Part shown: one piece after another, positions 55,601 through 62,433 of the stretch
Layout: every line of letters begins with the position of its first letter
Position numbering within the stretch: the first letter of the stretch is position 1
Source: Montifringilla adamsi
Taxonomy: Eukaryota > Chordata > Aves > Passeriformes > Passeridae
DNA: 64,000 bases
Direction: 5' to 3'
Assembly (NCBI GenBank): GCA_017590115.1
Contig: JAGGNK010008781.1
Span: 7,853,371-7,917,370, forward strand
Made by a program: the position numbers and the translations under genes
Notes under the pieces: model-generated
What the model saw: the letters and a program-made list of their open reading frames with translations, nothing else
What the model was told of the DNA's origin: nothing
Databases searched by the model: none

Positions 55601-56517
55601 TGCCTTTGTGACTTACAGGCATTTGCATAACTGTAAGAACAGAAATATGTTAGCTCAGTAGGTCAGTTTAGTGTGTCAGTAAAATTTTTCAGTTGCAGAA
55701 TATTGTGTGTCCATTGAAATACTATGTCCAGCTTAAAACTGCTGACACACTGCACTCTTATTTATAGAAGAAATCTAGCAGTTGTGGCTCTATGGAAAAG
55801 ACCAGGTAGTATAGAAAGGACCTTCAGTCATTGCAGCCTGCTCTGGCAGATTTAGGGTTTGGTGTTCTCCTTATCAGCTACTGATATCTGACAATAAAAC
55901 TACAGCACATGAGCTGGTGGCACAGCATTCCCTGGGGTTGCAAGCTCTGCTCAAGAGAGGCTGATAATAATAGCAGCAACTGCAACAGGCTGGGCTCAAG
56001 GAACAGGAAAGATGAGAAGAGCTCTCCCAGCTGCTTTATACCAAATTCCCCATAAATCCTTTTGTTGCCACAAGTGCAGGTGAGAAGGTGTGGGGAAAAC
56101 TCATGGCTCATGTTCTCCTGACCATGCTAAAAAGGTACAGCTGTTAAATCTTCAGCTCTGACCTGGAGAACTTTCTGTGCTTTGAACACATTCATGGGAG
56201 TGTTCAAAGTCTGATCCAAACCATCTCAATGGACTCATGCTCCCTCTTTTTGGGCATGCCAACCCATGCTGGCATAGAGCTTGCACTCCTGTCTAGTTGA
56301 CAAGGGATGGGCTGGCTCCATTATAGCTGGTGCTGGGAGAGAACAGGCAGAACAGGCATCCAAGCTGCCCTGGTCCCGCTGGCAGTAAAGACTCCCTCAG
56401 AGCTGTTTTCATTCTGGCTGCAGGAAGCGCAGCGTGGAGGATGATGGGCCTTCAACCAGCACAGCTGTGAAGAAAGAGAAGAAGAGCACAGGCTTCGGCG
56501 ACTTCAGCTCCTGGTAG
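4571..56517 (+). CDS. PPIL2: PPIL2 spliced coding region (5' partial), 15 exons
   Basis: PPIL2 is a nuclear, spliceosome-associated protein with an N-terminal U-box (E3 ubiquitin ligase type) and a cyclophilin-type peptidyl-prolyl isomerase domain. Joining 4571-4622, 6798-6889, 8361-8450, 16936-17011, 17801-17961, 19496-19571, 20744-20850, 32407-32496, 33847-33880, 41757-41874, 44374-44430, 53881-53953, 54092-54154, 54636-54775 and 56424-56517 gives 1,323 nt with no internal stop. This matches human PPIL2 from about residue 82 to the end, nearly colinear, with highest similarity in the cyclophilin domain. All introns are GT-AG. The start codon and U-box core are upstream of the window. In the active site the Arg of FHR, the Phe of RNF, the Gln of QGGD, the FF pair and the His of KHT are present, but the position of cyclophilin A Trp121 is Tyr (CAYLD), as in human PPIL2. 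Confidence 0.97.
4623..6797 (+). other. PPIL2 intron between window exons 1 and 2
   Basis: A 2.2-kb AT-rich intron with T runs near 4,660-4,675 and 4,748-4,760. Nothing else is recognised. The patch at 5,860-6,020 is GC-richer but matched no known element. Confidence 0.85.
6798..6889 (+). CDS. PPIL2: PPIL2 window exon 2: conserved linker after U-box
   Basis: This 92-nt exon follows acceptor CTCTGTCAG and ends at donor GTAGGT. It completes the split Gly codon and encodes [18 protein letters not shown] followed by [13 protein letters not shown]. It differs from human only by conservative changes (T to S, V to I, R to K, Y to F). The Cys-Pro-Val-Leu segment lies just C-terminal to the U-box. 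It ends in phase 0. Confidence 0.97.
6890..8360 (+). other. PPIL2 intron between window exons 2 and 3
   Basis: A 1.5-kb AT-rich intron with a T run at about 8,032-8,044. No gene, RNA or repeat is recognised. Confidence 0.85.
8361..8450 (+). CDS. PPIL2: PPIL2 window exon 3
   Basis: This is a symmetric 90-nt exon (phase 0 to 0) between acceptor CTGTTAG and donor CAG|GTGAAC, which is a fairly weak donor. It encodes [16 protein letters not shown] followed by [14 protein letters not shown], matching the human AVEQLNIK...TDEPFSRQDIITLQ segment of the linker between U-box and cyclophilin domain. Because it is symmetric, skipping it would remove 30 residues in frame. Confidence 0.97.
8451..16935 (+). 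other. PPIL2 intron between window exons 3 and 4
   Basis: An 8.5-kb intron. GC-richer stretches occur at about 12.6-12.9 kb and 14.5-14.85 kb, and T/A homopolymer runs at 16,360-16,430. No exon, known repeat or RNA gene was recognised. Open frames up to 124 codons show no family signature. Confidence 0.8.
16936..17011 (+). CDS. PPIL2: PPIL2 window exon 4
   Basis: This 76-nt exon is preceded by a T-rich tract and TTTTCAG and followed by donor GTAAGG. It encodes [19 protein letters not shown] then IKVIDP plus one base. It matches human [19 protein letters not shown], and it ends in phase 1. It lies 8.5 kb from the previous exon. Confidence 0.97.
17012..17800 (+). other. PPIL2 intron between window exons 4 and 5
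   Basis: A 789-nt, very AT-rich intron with a short TA run at about 17,650-17,660. Nothing else is seen. Confidence 0.9.
17801..17961 (+). CDS. PPIL2: PPIL2 window exon 5: linker with KKK basic stretch
   Basis: This is the longest internal exon here (161 nt), from acceptor TTACCTAG to donor GTAAGT, phase 1 to 0. It encodes [17 protein letters not shown], then [16 protein letters not shown] and [21 protein letters not shown]. It is almost identical to human PPIL2. The EKKKVDK stretch is a possible basic nuclear-targeting element (inference). The region is predicted to be helical linker rather than catalytic. Confidence 0.97.
17962..19495 (+). other. PPIL2 intron between window exons 5 and 6
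   Basis: A 1.5-kb intron without recognisable elements. The region 18,290-18,700 is open on both strands, but the translations match nothing. Confidence 0.85.
19496..19571 (+). CDS. PPIL2: PPIL2 window exon 6
   Basis: This 76-nt exon runs from acceptor CAAACAG to a weak donor, GCAG|GTACCA. It encodes [18 protein letters not shown] then PETTHEA and ends in phase 1. Human has TGKVSASF where this sequence has TGAVSASF. The codons GCT GTA AGT create a strong-looking splice donor inside the exon at 19517; see findings. Confidence 0.96.
19572..20743 (+). other. PPIL2 intron between window exons 6 and 7
   Basis: A 1.2-kb intron. Nothing recognisable is seen apart from its splice sites. Confidence 0.9.
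20744..20850 (+). CDS. PPIL2: PPIL2 window exon 7: start of cyclophilin domain
   Basis: This 107-nt exon runs from acceptor TTGATGCAG to donor ATG|GTACTG (weak), phase 1 to 0. It encodes [17 protein letters not shown] then [19 protein letters not shown]. The [18 protein letters not shown] part is the first beta strands of the cyclophilin fold. The last residue is Met where human has Leu. An 11.6-kb intron follows. Confidence 0.97.
20918..20972. repeat. TA-rich simple sequence
   Basis: Imperfect TA/TG alternation with two short TATATATA blocks just after exon 7. Confidence 0.7.
25526..25850 (-). mobile_element. Old avian-type endogenous retrovirus LTR fragment
   Basis: The stretch starts TGTTCTGGTTTAA and continues through CAGCTAAGCCCCACACAGCC, ACTCACTCACTCCC, a purine-rich GGGGGAGAGGATC block, GGCAGTTTAACAGG, TTCACCACTTCCC, GGTGTTCAGCCATC and ACTTGGGAAGACAAAC. 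This order is what I recall from abundant avian ERV LTRs. Nearly all CpGs are lost, so it is old. The orientation is inferred from the position of the degenerate TATA-like segment (CTTTATGTG on the + strand, about 25,830). No internal retroviral genes lie beside it, so it is a solo or truncated LTR inside the intron. The right boundary is uncertain. Confidence 0.75.
30832..30850. repeat. Short perfect inverted repeat
   Basis: AACAGGAGA, one spacer base, then its exact reverse complement TCTCCTGTT. It is probably a chance palindrome in the intron. Confidence 0.6.
32407..32496 (+). CDS. PPIL2: PPIL2 window exon 8: cyclophilin core, catalytic Arg
   Basis: This is a symmetric 90-nt exon between TTTCAG and donor GTGAGT. 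It encodes [16 protein letters not shown] followed by [14 protein letters not shown]. The Arg of FHR corresponds to catalytic Arg55 of cyclophilin A, and the Phe of RNF to Phe60. TP-TCENF is the typical cyclophilin helix 1 signature. It is very close to human. Confidence 0.98.
32497..33846 (+). other. PPIL2 intron between window exons 8 and 9
   Basis: A 1.35-kb intron with no recognisable element besides the splice sites. Confidence 0.9.
33847..33880 (+). CDS. PPIL2: PPIL2 window exon 9: 34-nt exon with QGGD motif
   Basis: This very short exon sits between TTCTGCAG and donor GTAAGG. It encodes [11 protein letters not shown] plus one base of Gly. The Gln matches Gln63 of cyclophilin A in the active site. 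It starts in phase 0 and ends in phase 1. Skipping it would shift the frame and remove the active-site loop. Confidence 0.97.
33881..41756 (+). other. PPIL2 intron between window exons 9 and 10
   Basis: A 7.9-kb intron. A small CpG-containing block at 35,195-35,225 holds GCGAGA-TG-TCTCGC. A homopolymer A run lies at about 36,283-36,293. A T tract of about 15 nt immediately precedes the next acceptor. No gene or known repeat is recognised. Confidence 0.8.
41757..41874 (+). CDS. PPIL2: PPIL2 window exon 10: cyclophilin core, substrate groove
   Basis: This 118-nt exon follows a long T tract and the acceptor TTTAAG and ends at donor GTAAGT. It encodes [17 protein letters not shown], then [18 protein letters not shown] and NKSQ plus two bases of Phe. 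[13 protein letters not shown] is the groove-lining segment (residues about 100-113 of cyclophilin A), with Ala, Asn, Gln and Phe kept. The acceptor ends in AAG rather than CAG or TAG, which is a less favoured form. Confidence 0.97.
42583..42630. repeat. GT and GGGA simple repeats
   Basis: Six GT units at 42,583-42,594, followed after about 20 nt by three tandem GGGA units at 42,618-42,630. Confidence 0.7.
42737..42766. repeat. Inverted repeat, 10-bp stem and 10-nt loop
   Basis: CTTAGGCTTA is followed after 10 nt by its exact reverse complement TAAGCCTAAG. A canonical E-box CACGTG abuts it at 42,767-42,772. Confidence 0.7.
44374..44430 (+). CDS. PPIL2: PPIL2 window exon 11: Tyr at the Trp121 position
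   Basis: This 57-nt exon runs from CCTTCTAG to donor GTAAGT. It completes Phe and encodes [19 protein letters not shown] plus two bases of Arg. FFITF and KHTVFG are core cyclophilin motifs, and the His corresponds to catalytic His126. The residue aligned with cyclophilin A Trp121 is Tyr. That Trp is the main contact for cyclosporin A, so weak drug binding is expected, as for human PPIL2. Confidence 0.97.
46609..46647. repeat. 13-nt tandem repeat, three units
   Basis: Three consecutive 13-nt units starting ATATCTGGGA, ATATCTGGGA and ATATCTAGG. A further ATATCTG lies at 46,588. It is a short minisatellite-like duplication. Confidence 0.75.
52580..53265 (-). mobile_element. Old CR1/L3-type LINE fragment, antisense to PPIL2
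   Basis: On the + strand the order of blocks follows the reverse complement of the CR1-family reverse transcriptase C-terminal region as I recall it from amniote genomes: GATGTTGTCCAGCTACAGCC, GGACCAAGAGCTGATCCCAG, CCTGTCAGCCAATTTTTTAT, TCAATCAAAATATC, CCAGAAGTCTGT, CCACAAAACCTTGTTGATTG, GCTATTTCATTATTTTGCTG, GGATTATAATTATCTGG and AACAGTCCAGAAAGCC. It is full of stops and indels, so it is inactive and ancient. The boundaries are approximate. Confidence 0.8.
53881..53953 (+). CDS. PPIL2: PPIL2 window exon 12
   Basis: This 73-nt exon follows acceptor CTCTTTAAG and ends at donor GTATGT. It completes Arg and encodes [16 protein letters not shown] then SDPKTDRPK. It matches human [38 protein letters not shown] is the last helix region of the cyclophilin fold. 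It lies 9.4 kb after exon 11. Confidence 0.97.
54092..54154 (+). CDS. PPIL2: PPIL2 window exon 13: end of cyclophilin domain
   Basis: This is a symmetric 63-nt exon between CTGCTTCCAG and donor GTGAGA, only 138 nt after exon 12. It encodes [21 protein letters not shown] in total, matching human [21 protein letters not shown]. It contains the closing strand of the cyclophilin barrel and the start of the acidic tail. Confidence 0.97.
54155..54635 (+). other. PPIL2 intron between window exons 13 and 14
   Basis: A 481-nt intron with nothing recognisable inside. Confidence 0.92.
54636..54775 (+). CDS. PPIL2: PPIL2 window exon 14: charged C-terminal tail
   Basis: This 140-nt exon runs from CTTCCCACAG to donor GTGAGT. 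It encodes a Glu/Lys-rich, likely disordered segment beginning [16 protein letters not shown] and ending [13 protein letters not shown] plus two bases of Ala. The middle differs from human much more than the domain exons do, while the RQGIGKYIN segment is conserved (human RQGVGKYIN). Confidence 0.95.
54776..56423 (+). other. PPIL2 intron between window exons 14 and 15
   Basis: A 1.65-kb intron. A 140-codon open frame at 55,052-55,474 has no recognisable domain and no supporting splice context. No repeats are recognised. Confidence 0.88.
56424..56517 (+). CDS. PPIL2: PPIL2 window exon 15: C-terminus and stop
   Basis: This is the coding part of the last exon, after acceptor TGGCTGCAG. It encodes [19 protein letters not shown] then [12 protein letters not shown] and the stop TAG at 56515-56517. 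The final FGDFSSW is identical to the human C-terminus and fixes the frame. KKEKK is a possible nuclear localisation element. The 3' UTR continues in the same exon. Confidence 0.97.
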
Positions 56518-57500
56518 CAGCATGGGGAGCCCAGCACTGGGGCAGCACAGCGCAAACAGGAGCCTCCCACGTGGCCCCAGAGAGCCCAAAAGACAGTCTG
56601 TCCTGGGGAGGGAAGGCACCAGCCTGCCCTTCCACTGGCAGAGAAAACTGCTGCTTTGTTGAGGCTGGTTAATGTGGCTTTGTTTTCTAGAGAGCACATT
56701 CCCCCACTGCATCTTCCTCGAAGGCTGTATTTGTTGTTGTTTTGCAAAGCAGGGAGCAGGCAGCCCAGCTCCCCAGGGATCAGCTGGAGCCTTTCTCTGC
56801 TTGGCTGGCAGCAGACCAGGCAGAGCCCAGCCTTGCAGGGCACTACTGCAGTGAACAGCTACAGTGGTGAAAGAGCTCCTTTTACAGGTAATCGTTCCCA
56901 GACCAGCCAAGTGTGCCAAGCGAGGGAATGAATTAATGTGCTGGGAAGCTCCTGTGCTGCTGGAGAGCTCTGTGGAAGGGCTCCAGCCTGTCCTGCCCTT
57001 ACCTTCCAGCTGCCTCCTGCTGGTTCTCAACAAGGACCAATTTTGTCTGGACTGACTGCTGTCATCTGAAGGGCCTTGCTCACTCCAAATGAGCTCTCTC
57101 TGTACCCGTTAAAGCCTCCAACAGCAGCCTGGGAAGCTGCAAATCTACATGGGGAGCCCAGGGCAGCTGCACCACTTACTCTTCCCAGTGGCTGCCCTTC
57201 CCTGAGCCACTGGACAGCCAGAGGTGCCAGGATGCACCAGTTCACACCTGCCCTCAGGTGCCAGAAACTACAGCCTTGAGCAACTGAGCAGGAATAGAAA
57301 CAATTCTTTTGTTTGTTTTTTTTAACACCCATCCTGAAAGCCTGGTCCTTGCAGGGTAATGCACCCCACAGTCTGCTCCAATGTCAGGCTTCCCATCATT
57401 AGGAAAAACCACATAATGTAGCTGACAGGCATCTCAGATATTTCCATTACATAACCACAAATCATTAGGAATCTTAATAAAGGCCTTATGGGGTAAAGAT
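56518..57500 (+). other. PPIL2: PPIL2 3' UTR (proximal form)
   Basis: This is sequence after the PPIL2 stop, GC-rich at first and AT-rich from about 57.4 kb. It ends by inference about 20 nt after the AATAAA at 57,476. A longer form would run to about 57,770. Open frames here on both strands (for example 56452-57033 on the minus strand) look incidental. The exact ends need transcript data. Confidence 0.7.
57476..57481 (+). terminator. Poly(A) signal AATAAA, proximal
   Basis: A canonical AATAAA lies 960 nt after the PPIL2 stop. A GT-rich stretch (CTGTGTGTT, about 57,522-57,531) follows about 40 nt later, as expected of a downstream element. Confidence 0.65.
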
Positions 57501-57749
57501 ATATCAGCCTGTGATATAGAATCTGTGTGTTACCATAACTTAGACATAGCAGGCTAGATCCTGAATATCACTTTTCACTTTCTCTTAACTGTTTTCAGAT
57601 AAAAGAAATGCCCTCCCTACCTCCTGTGTGGCTGAGGAGAAAATTTTGTAATCCCCTTTGGAACAACACATTTGTATCAGTGGTTTCATTCTTTAAGAAA
57701 TGACTCCATTTATAGGAAATTGCTGTAAAAACTTTTGGAAATATTTTGC

Positions 57750-57755
57750 ATTAAA
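57750..57755 (+). terminator. Poly(A) signal ATTAAA, distal candidate
   Basis: The common variant ATTAAA occurs 1.23 kb after the stop and is followed by a T-rich run and TGAGTGCTTG. It could give an alternative longer PPIL2 3' end. Confidence 0.4.
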
Positions 57756-57779
57756 TGCTTTTATTTTCTTTTGAGTGCT

Positions 57780-60180
57780 TGACTTAGACTGTTCAACTGT
57801 TACTTCCAAGATCACAGCATTGCAAACTTGATTGTTTTACAAGGAAATGATTCATTCCTGCTTTTTAAGATGCTCATGAGGAATTCTGGGATCTCTGCGG
57901 ATATGATTACATCTTTGTTAAATTATAGGAAGTTCAAACTAATTTGAAAGAATAATAGGGGGAGTTTGTTTTGCAAACGTCTAAGTTTGAAATAACACAT
58001 GTTTGATTACTGGAACAGGGGATTTGATGGTACTTTCCTAAAGCTGAGTTTCTTCTGTCTTATTGGAACCTCTTGATGGCTGGCCCTTTCATGATAAATG
58101 GTTATTGATCCCCTTTACCTAACTCATACTTCAGCACACTTTTGAGTAGTCAAGTTCAGAGCATTGCTAGAGCTGGGATAGGCAATTTTATTAATTCATA
58201 AGGATAAAATGCTGGTTTTGTGCTAGATTAAAATGGATATTATTATGAAAGGAAGGAAATTTTGATTACAAGGAAGGCAGCAGAGGTGTGGCAAGGGCTC
58301 CCATTTCAGCAAGTACTTGCTGCAGATTGATCCGAGGGGCAGCAGGCTATAGAGATAACTGCCCACTTTCCTGTTCTGTTCCAGCTTTTTGGCAGAGCTC
58401 ACTGCAGTCCTTGAAGGACCACTGCTGTTCACAGGGCAGAGGGACTGCTGCCCTTCCAAGCACTGCCTTTGCACAGCCCCTTTGTTCACCATTTCCCACC
58501 ATAATATCGGACACAAAAGAAAGAACAATTTCTTGGCTTCTAGGAAGGGCAGAGCGCGAACCTTTCAGTTTTGCTCCAATAGGGGTGAAGCTTTCCAGCC
58601 GTGGTTCACCTCTGGACCTGGATCCAGCTCTCTGGGCTGCTGGTACTCCCAGCTGCAGTCAGTGGCTCCCAGGCTGGGGGACACTGGCTCTGCCCATGCC
58701 CAGGGCGCTGCAGTGGCCCGAGGGTTTGGCCAGTGCCCAGTGGTGTGTCAGCAGCCAGACACTCATGAGAGCTCTCTGGGGCCAACACTGTTCCACTACA
58801 GCCTGACCCTGCAGTGAAGTTTTGTCCTGCAGAGCCCTACCTCTGCTCCCTCCCACACCCCTAATTTTGTGTATTCAGGTACGTTTCTTTTTAATTTCAA
58901 CTTCACTTCCAGTCATTGGAATCCACAGGGCCAGTGTGACACAAGCTCTTGTCTGAAGGATGGCAGGGGCACAGAGAGCAAGGCAGTGGGCTGCATCCCT
59001 CATTTTTCCAAAACTTGGCTCTTTGCAGGGTGACTTGTGGTTTCCACTACCTGAGCCAGGAAAGGGGAGGAAGGAGACTGTACTGAAACCTTTTTTTCCC
59101 TTTCATCACTTGGTTCTCCAGCAAAAATGGTGTGCTAAGGGAATACCCAGCCAGCTCCTGCAATGGCCAGAGGGATCAGCAAGAATTGTGCAGCCTTACT
59201 AATAGGAACTCACTCCTGGGAACCACTGTGCTATTTGTAAGCACATTTCTACATTCTTTGACACTTTTCCAGTAAATGTGCTTAGAGAGAAAAAGTAGGA
59301 TTTTAACCAGGGGCTGAAGAAGCTTTTGTCCGGCCTGGACTAGAATAACACCAGCCCTCTCGTACTTTGCACTGCTTCATACCTGAGTTGTTCTGCTGAA
59401 AGGCACTGGGTGACCAGTGAATTCTTTGTTTCCTGAGATGTGGCACCATAGCAGAGATCAAAACACCCTTGGGAAGGCCGTGGTGTGTGGTGGGGCTGGC
59501 AGCTGGGGCCAATTGTTTTCATACACAAAGAGGGGGCTCATGGGGGACTCAGCTCTTCACCTCTGCTTCTTCTGGCATGAATTCAGCCTGGCCCCTCAAG
59601 GAGCAAAGTATTGTCTGTGTGGGAAACAGCACAGATTGAAGTTTTTCAAGGCAAGTAGCTGCAACTCTGTTACCATATTTACCAAAAGAAAAAGCCAAAA
59701 GTATTATTGTTTGGTTTAATTTTGCCTGTTCCCTGCTGGTTTGAATGGCTGCAGCTCAGGAGTTCAGACTACCAGTTGCTCTGCTTCAGCATCACATGGT
59801 TGATCATGGTGGTTCACATCTCATGTCGGGCCACAAACTGAGAAGTCAAACTGTGTTTGAAGGTCTCCAAGGAAATCCTGCTTTTCCCTCTACCCCTTTT
59901 AAGACACAGCTGAGCCCAGCACGGGCTGAGTCTCCTCAGCCGGTGATAGAGTCACAGGCATGGCCATGGCCGCCCTGCAGGTGGAGGGAGCAGCTGGCCG
60001 ATAAACCCCTGGGTTCTAAGTATCAAATACTTCTGGGATCCCCCTGCCACCGATGGCCAGCAACGTTTGGAAGGAACAGGATGTCGGAAAGCTGGCACAG
60101 GAAGCATCTTTTATAAGCAAGAGGAGAGGATTTGCCAAAACAGCCCCCCCCCAAGTTTCCACACTGTTTGCTTTGGAGGA
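57780..60180. other. Intergenic sequence 3' of PPIL2
   Basis: AT-rich to about 58.25 kb, then GC-richer. Several open frames of 100-170 codons lie at 58.2-58.8 kb and 59.7-60.1 kb on the + strand, but they show no known domain and overlap one another in different frames, typical of GC-rich noncoding DNA. I recognise no gene. Confidence 0.6.
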
Positions 60181-60760
60181 GGCAAACAAACCCCCTCAGC
60201 CGGCACAGGAAGAGGCGGCAGCGCCGGGCCCGGCCGGGTTGCAGCACGGCGGCGCGGCCGGGCAGCTCTCACTTCCTCTCTTTCTTTGGAAGTGTATTTG
60301 TTATCACAGCCTTGTGGAGGATTTAACCAGCCTGTGCTGGGACTGTGGGGAAGGGGCCAGAGCCATAGCCCGGGAGGGACATTCCCACAGAAGGAGCACG
60401 CAGCTGTTCGGGACAAAGCTGGTGGTGGCGGGAGGATGGCGGCAGAGCTGAGGGGACGGGACCCTCTGCGGTGAAGCCGTGTAGGGCTGGTGTCCTGACG
60501 CCATTTTGCTTCAGTGCCTGAAGCTGTTCGGGGCAGAGCTGGTGGTGGCGGGAGGATGGGGGGAGAGCTCAGGCCCACGGGATCCCCTGCGGTGAAGCCG
60601 TGTGGGGCTGGTGGCCTGACGCCATTTTGCTTCAGTGCCTGAAGCCCTCAGCCGCGGGGCACTGACCGTGGGGGGCTGCTGCGGAGTGGGGGCCGCGCAC
60701 GGAGCCCCGGCAGGGCCGGCACTGACTCAGCCTCCTGGGAGCTCAGGCGCTGCAGCCCGG
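60180..60760. promoter_or_regulatory. CpG island, candidate promoter without an assigned gene
   Basis: This is the most CpG-dense part of the window, with GCGCCGGGCCCGGCCGGG at about 60,220 and CGGCGGCGCGGCCGGG after it. An ETS-type CACTTCCT lies at about 60,269. A YY1-like GATGGCGGC sits at 60,435-60,443, and two AAAATGGCGTC motifs on the minus strand correspond to + strand GACGCCATTTTGC at 60,497-60,509 and 60,618-60,630. YY1 motifs often mark transcription starts of TATA-less promoters. The direction is unresolved. It lies about 2.7 kb beyond the PPIL2 poly(A) sites, and no coding exon could be tied to it. Confidence 0.55.
60402..60642. repeat. 120-bp tandem duplication in the CpG island
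   Basis: Unit 1 (60,402-60,521) and unit 2 (60,522-60,642) both run from AGCTGTTCGGG through GCTGGTGGTGGCGGGAGGAT, TGCGGTGAAGCCGTGT and GACGCCATTTTGCTTCAG to TGCCTGA. They differ by scattered substitutions and a net one-base insertion in unit 2. The clearest difference is GATGGCGGC in unit 1 against GATGGGGGG in unit 2. Confidence 0.93.
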
Positions 60761-61905
60761 TGACTTCATTCTCTGGAAATAGCAACCGAGGAGGAACCAT
60801 CTCTGTCACTACAGTACCCGTACAGACACTCAGCCAATAATGGCACCTTGGCTAAAATGTATGTTCCAGAAAAGGCACCTGATTCCCTGCGAGAGCTTCA
60901 AGGGAAAATGACTCCTGAAGTTCCCCTGGTTGCAAAATAAAGCAAAGCCATGGCAGCAGCTGGCTGTCTCAGGTAACAGGGGCCCTCATCACCAGTGAGT
61001 TAAGTCTTCTTGAGGTTTCTGCTGGGGCAGCACAGAGCAACCCCTGATCATCCAAACTATGGCCCTGCCACAATGGCCAGGAATGTTGGGGTTCCCATGG
61101 AGGCACCCTCGGGGTGCCCAGCCGGGTTTTTTCAGGGTAACAGTGCAGGGACAGGACTTGTGGCACTGGGGCCAGTGTGAAGGCTGCTGTAGGCACAAGG
61201 CTGGTGTCCCACAGGCACCAGTCCCTGCATCCACCTGTCTCATCAGCCATGGCAGCCCTTTGCTGGCCACTGCAGGACAGGCTGGCAGGAGCTGCTGCTG
61301 CCAGCACAATGCCTCAGCTGTGGTGAGAAAAACCCTCCCCAGACCCACATCCCCAAGCTGGGGCAAGCCCATGGCACAGGGCCAGCACTTGTCCACATTG
61401 TTGTGAAGCTTTCAGAGGTTAAAGCATCTCTCCAGGCAGGTTTGGAGAAGGGCTGTGGGACTTTGCTGCTTTGTGCGGGGCAGAGAAGGCACAGAGGGCT
61501 CCAGAAGAGGCTGGGATTGATTGATCTGACCAAGGGAGGAGGAAGCAGTGTGGGGATCAGGGCAGCTTCCTAGGCCCCTCTATCATTCCTGATGTCACAA
61601 AGAGGCCAAATTTTCCCTTTTATACAGAAAAAAAGGCCCATCGGCAATCACAGCAGGCTGGATTTGACAACTCATAACTTAATGGCTTTTAAAAAATAGC
61701 CACAGCCTGTTATAAACACTGGTCAAGGTCTCCTTTGCCCTTCCCCCTGGAAAGCCTTCCCAGCTCTCACTTTTCTGATATTAGATGCTTTCCCTAATCT
61801 TTGGCCTTCATTTATTAATGGCTAATTATATCTATTTGCTTTAGTGCCAACATTGTCCTCTAGCTTGAATAGCTTTTTTGCCTCCCTAATGTTTGCTTCC
61901 CAGCA

Positions 61906-61915
61906 CTATTTATAG
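61906..61915. promoter_or_regulatory. MEF2-type motif CTATTTATAG
   Basis: An exact match to the MEF2 consensus YTAWWWWTAR. It lies 80 nt after the homeodomain-like GGCTAATTATA at about 61,820. Function cannot be judged from the motif alone. Confidence 0.3.
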
Positions 61916-62142
61916 GCAGCAATTGTATCCCCCTGCAGCCACTGTTGTGTTTGGCTGCATGGGCTCTGGCCTCCTCACACAGCCCTCCTGCCTCCCTCAA
62001 TGTCCCATTCACAAGTGGAGGGGTCAGACAGGCCCCCAGCCAGTGCCTGGCTCTGGGAGAGATCAGTTTGGTGTCAGCACTGGCCACGATGCTTTTGGGA
62101 AGGAACCTGGGGGCAAGAGCCGTGTGTCCCTAGGGAGTCCTG

Positions 62143-62187
62143 TGGGGTTATTTTTTTAGGCAGCCCCATGGGGTTATTTTTTTAGGC
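62143..62187. repeat. 26-bp period tandem repeat
   Basis: TGGGGTTATTTTTTTAGGC occurs at 62,143-62,161 and again at 62,169-62,187, identical in both copies. This suggests a recent duplication. Confidence 0.9.
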
Positions 62188-62318
62188 CAAGGCAGGAATT
62201 ACTCCAGGCTCCTGTTTGCCTTCCCTGTCCCTCCTTCCACATTTCCGTGGGGGGAGAGGAGCACCCGGCAGCACGGCCCACCAAGGCAGCGCTAGAAAGC
62301 GTGTGATTCCTTGCTGCA

Positions 62319-62433
62319 CTTTCATCCCGGGATGAAAGGGATGATAGAAAACATTTGTTTTTGTGATAAAAGCAATTGACCCGGGAGGAATCCACCTCCC
62401 CAGGGTGGCCTGCAGCAAATCGCAGAGATAAGG
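62319..62433. promoter_or_regulatory. Palindrome plus GATA-motif cluster, candidate enhancer
   Basis: CTTTCATCCC followed directly by its reverse complement GGGATGAAAG forms a 20-bp perfect palindrome at 62,319-62,338. GATA-type motifs follow at about 62,340 (GATGATAG), 62,364 (TGATAA) and 62,426 (AGATAAGG). The combination resembles a cis-regulatory element. No transcript evidence is available. Confidence 0.35.

Noticed and set aside
56452..57033. 193-codon open frame on the minus strand
   Set aside because: It is antisense to PPIL2's last exon and GC-rich 3' UTR and overlaps another frame (56409-56843). No recognisable domain.
58288..58817. Overlapping 172- and 142-codon frames
   Set aside because: Two frames of the same strand are open over the same DNA and neither matches anything known.
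60053..60451. 132-codon frame starting MASNVWKEQD, reaching into the CpG island
   Set aside because: Alternative frames are equally open in this CpG-rich stretch, and the translation shows no domain. It is kept only as part of the island description.
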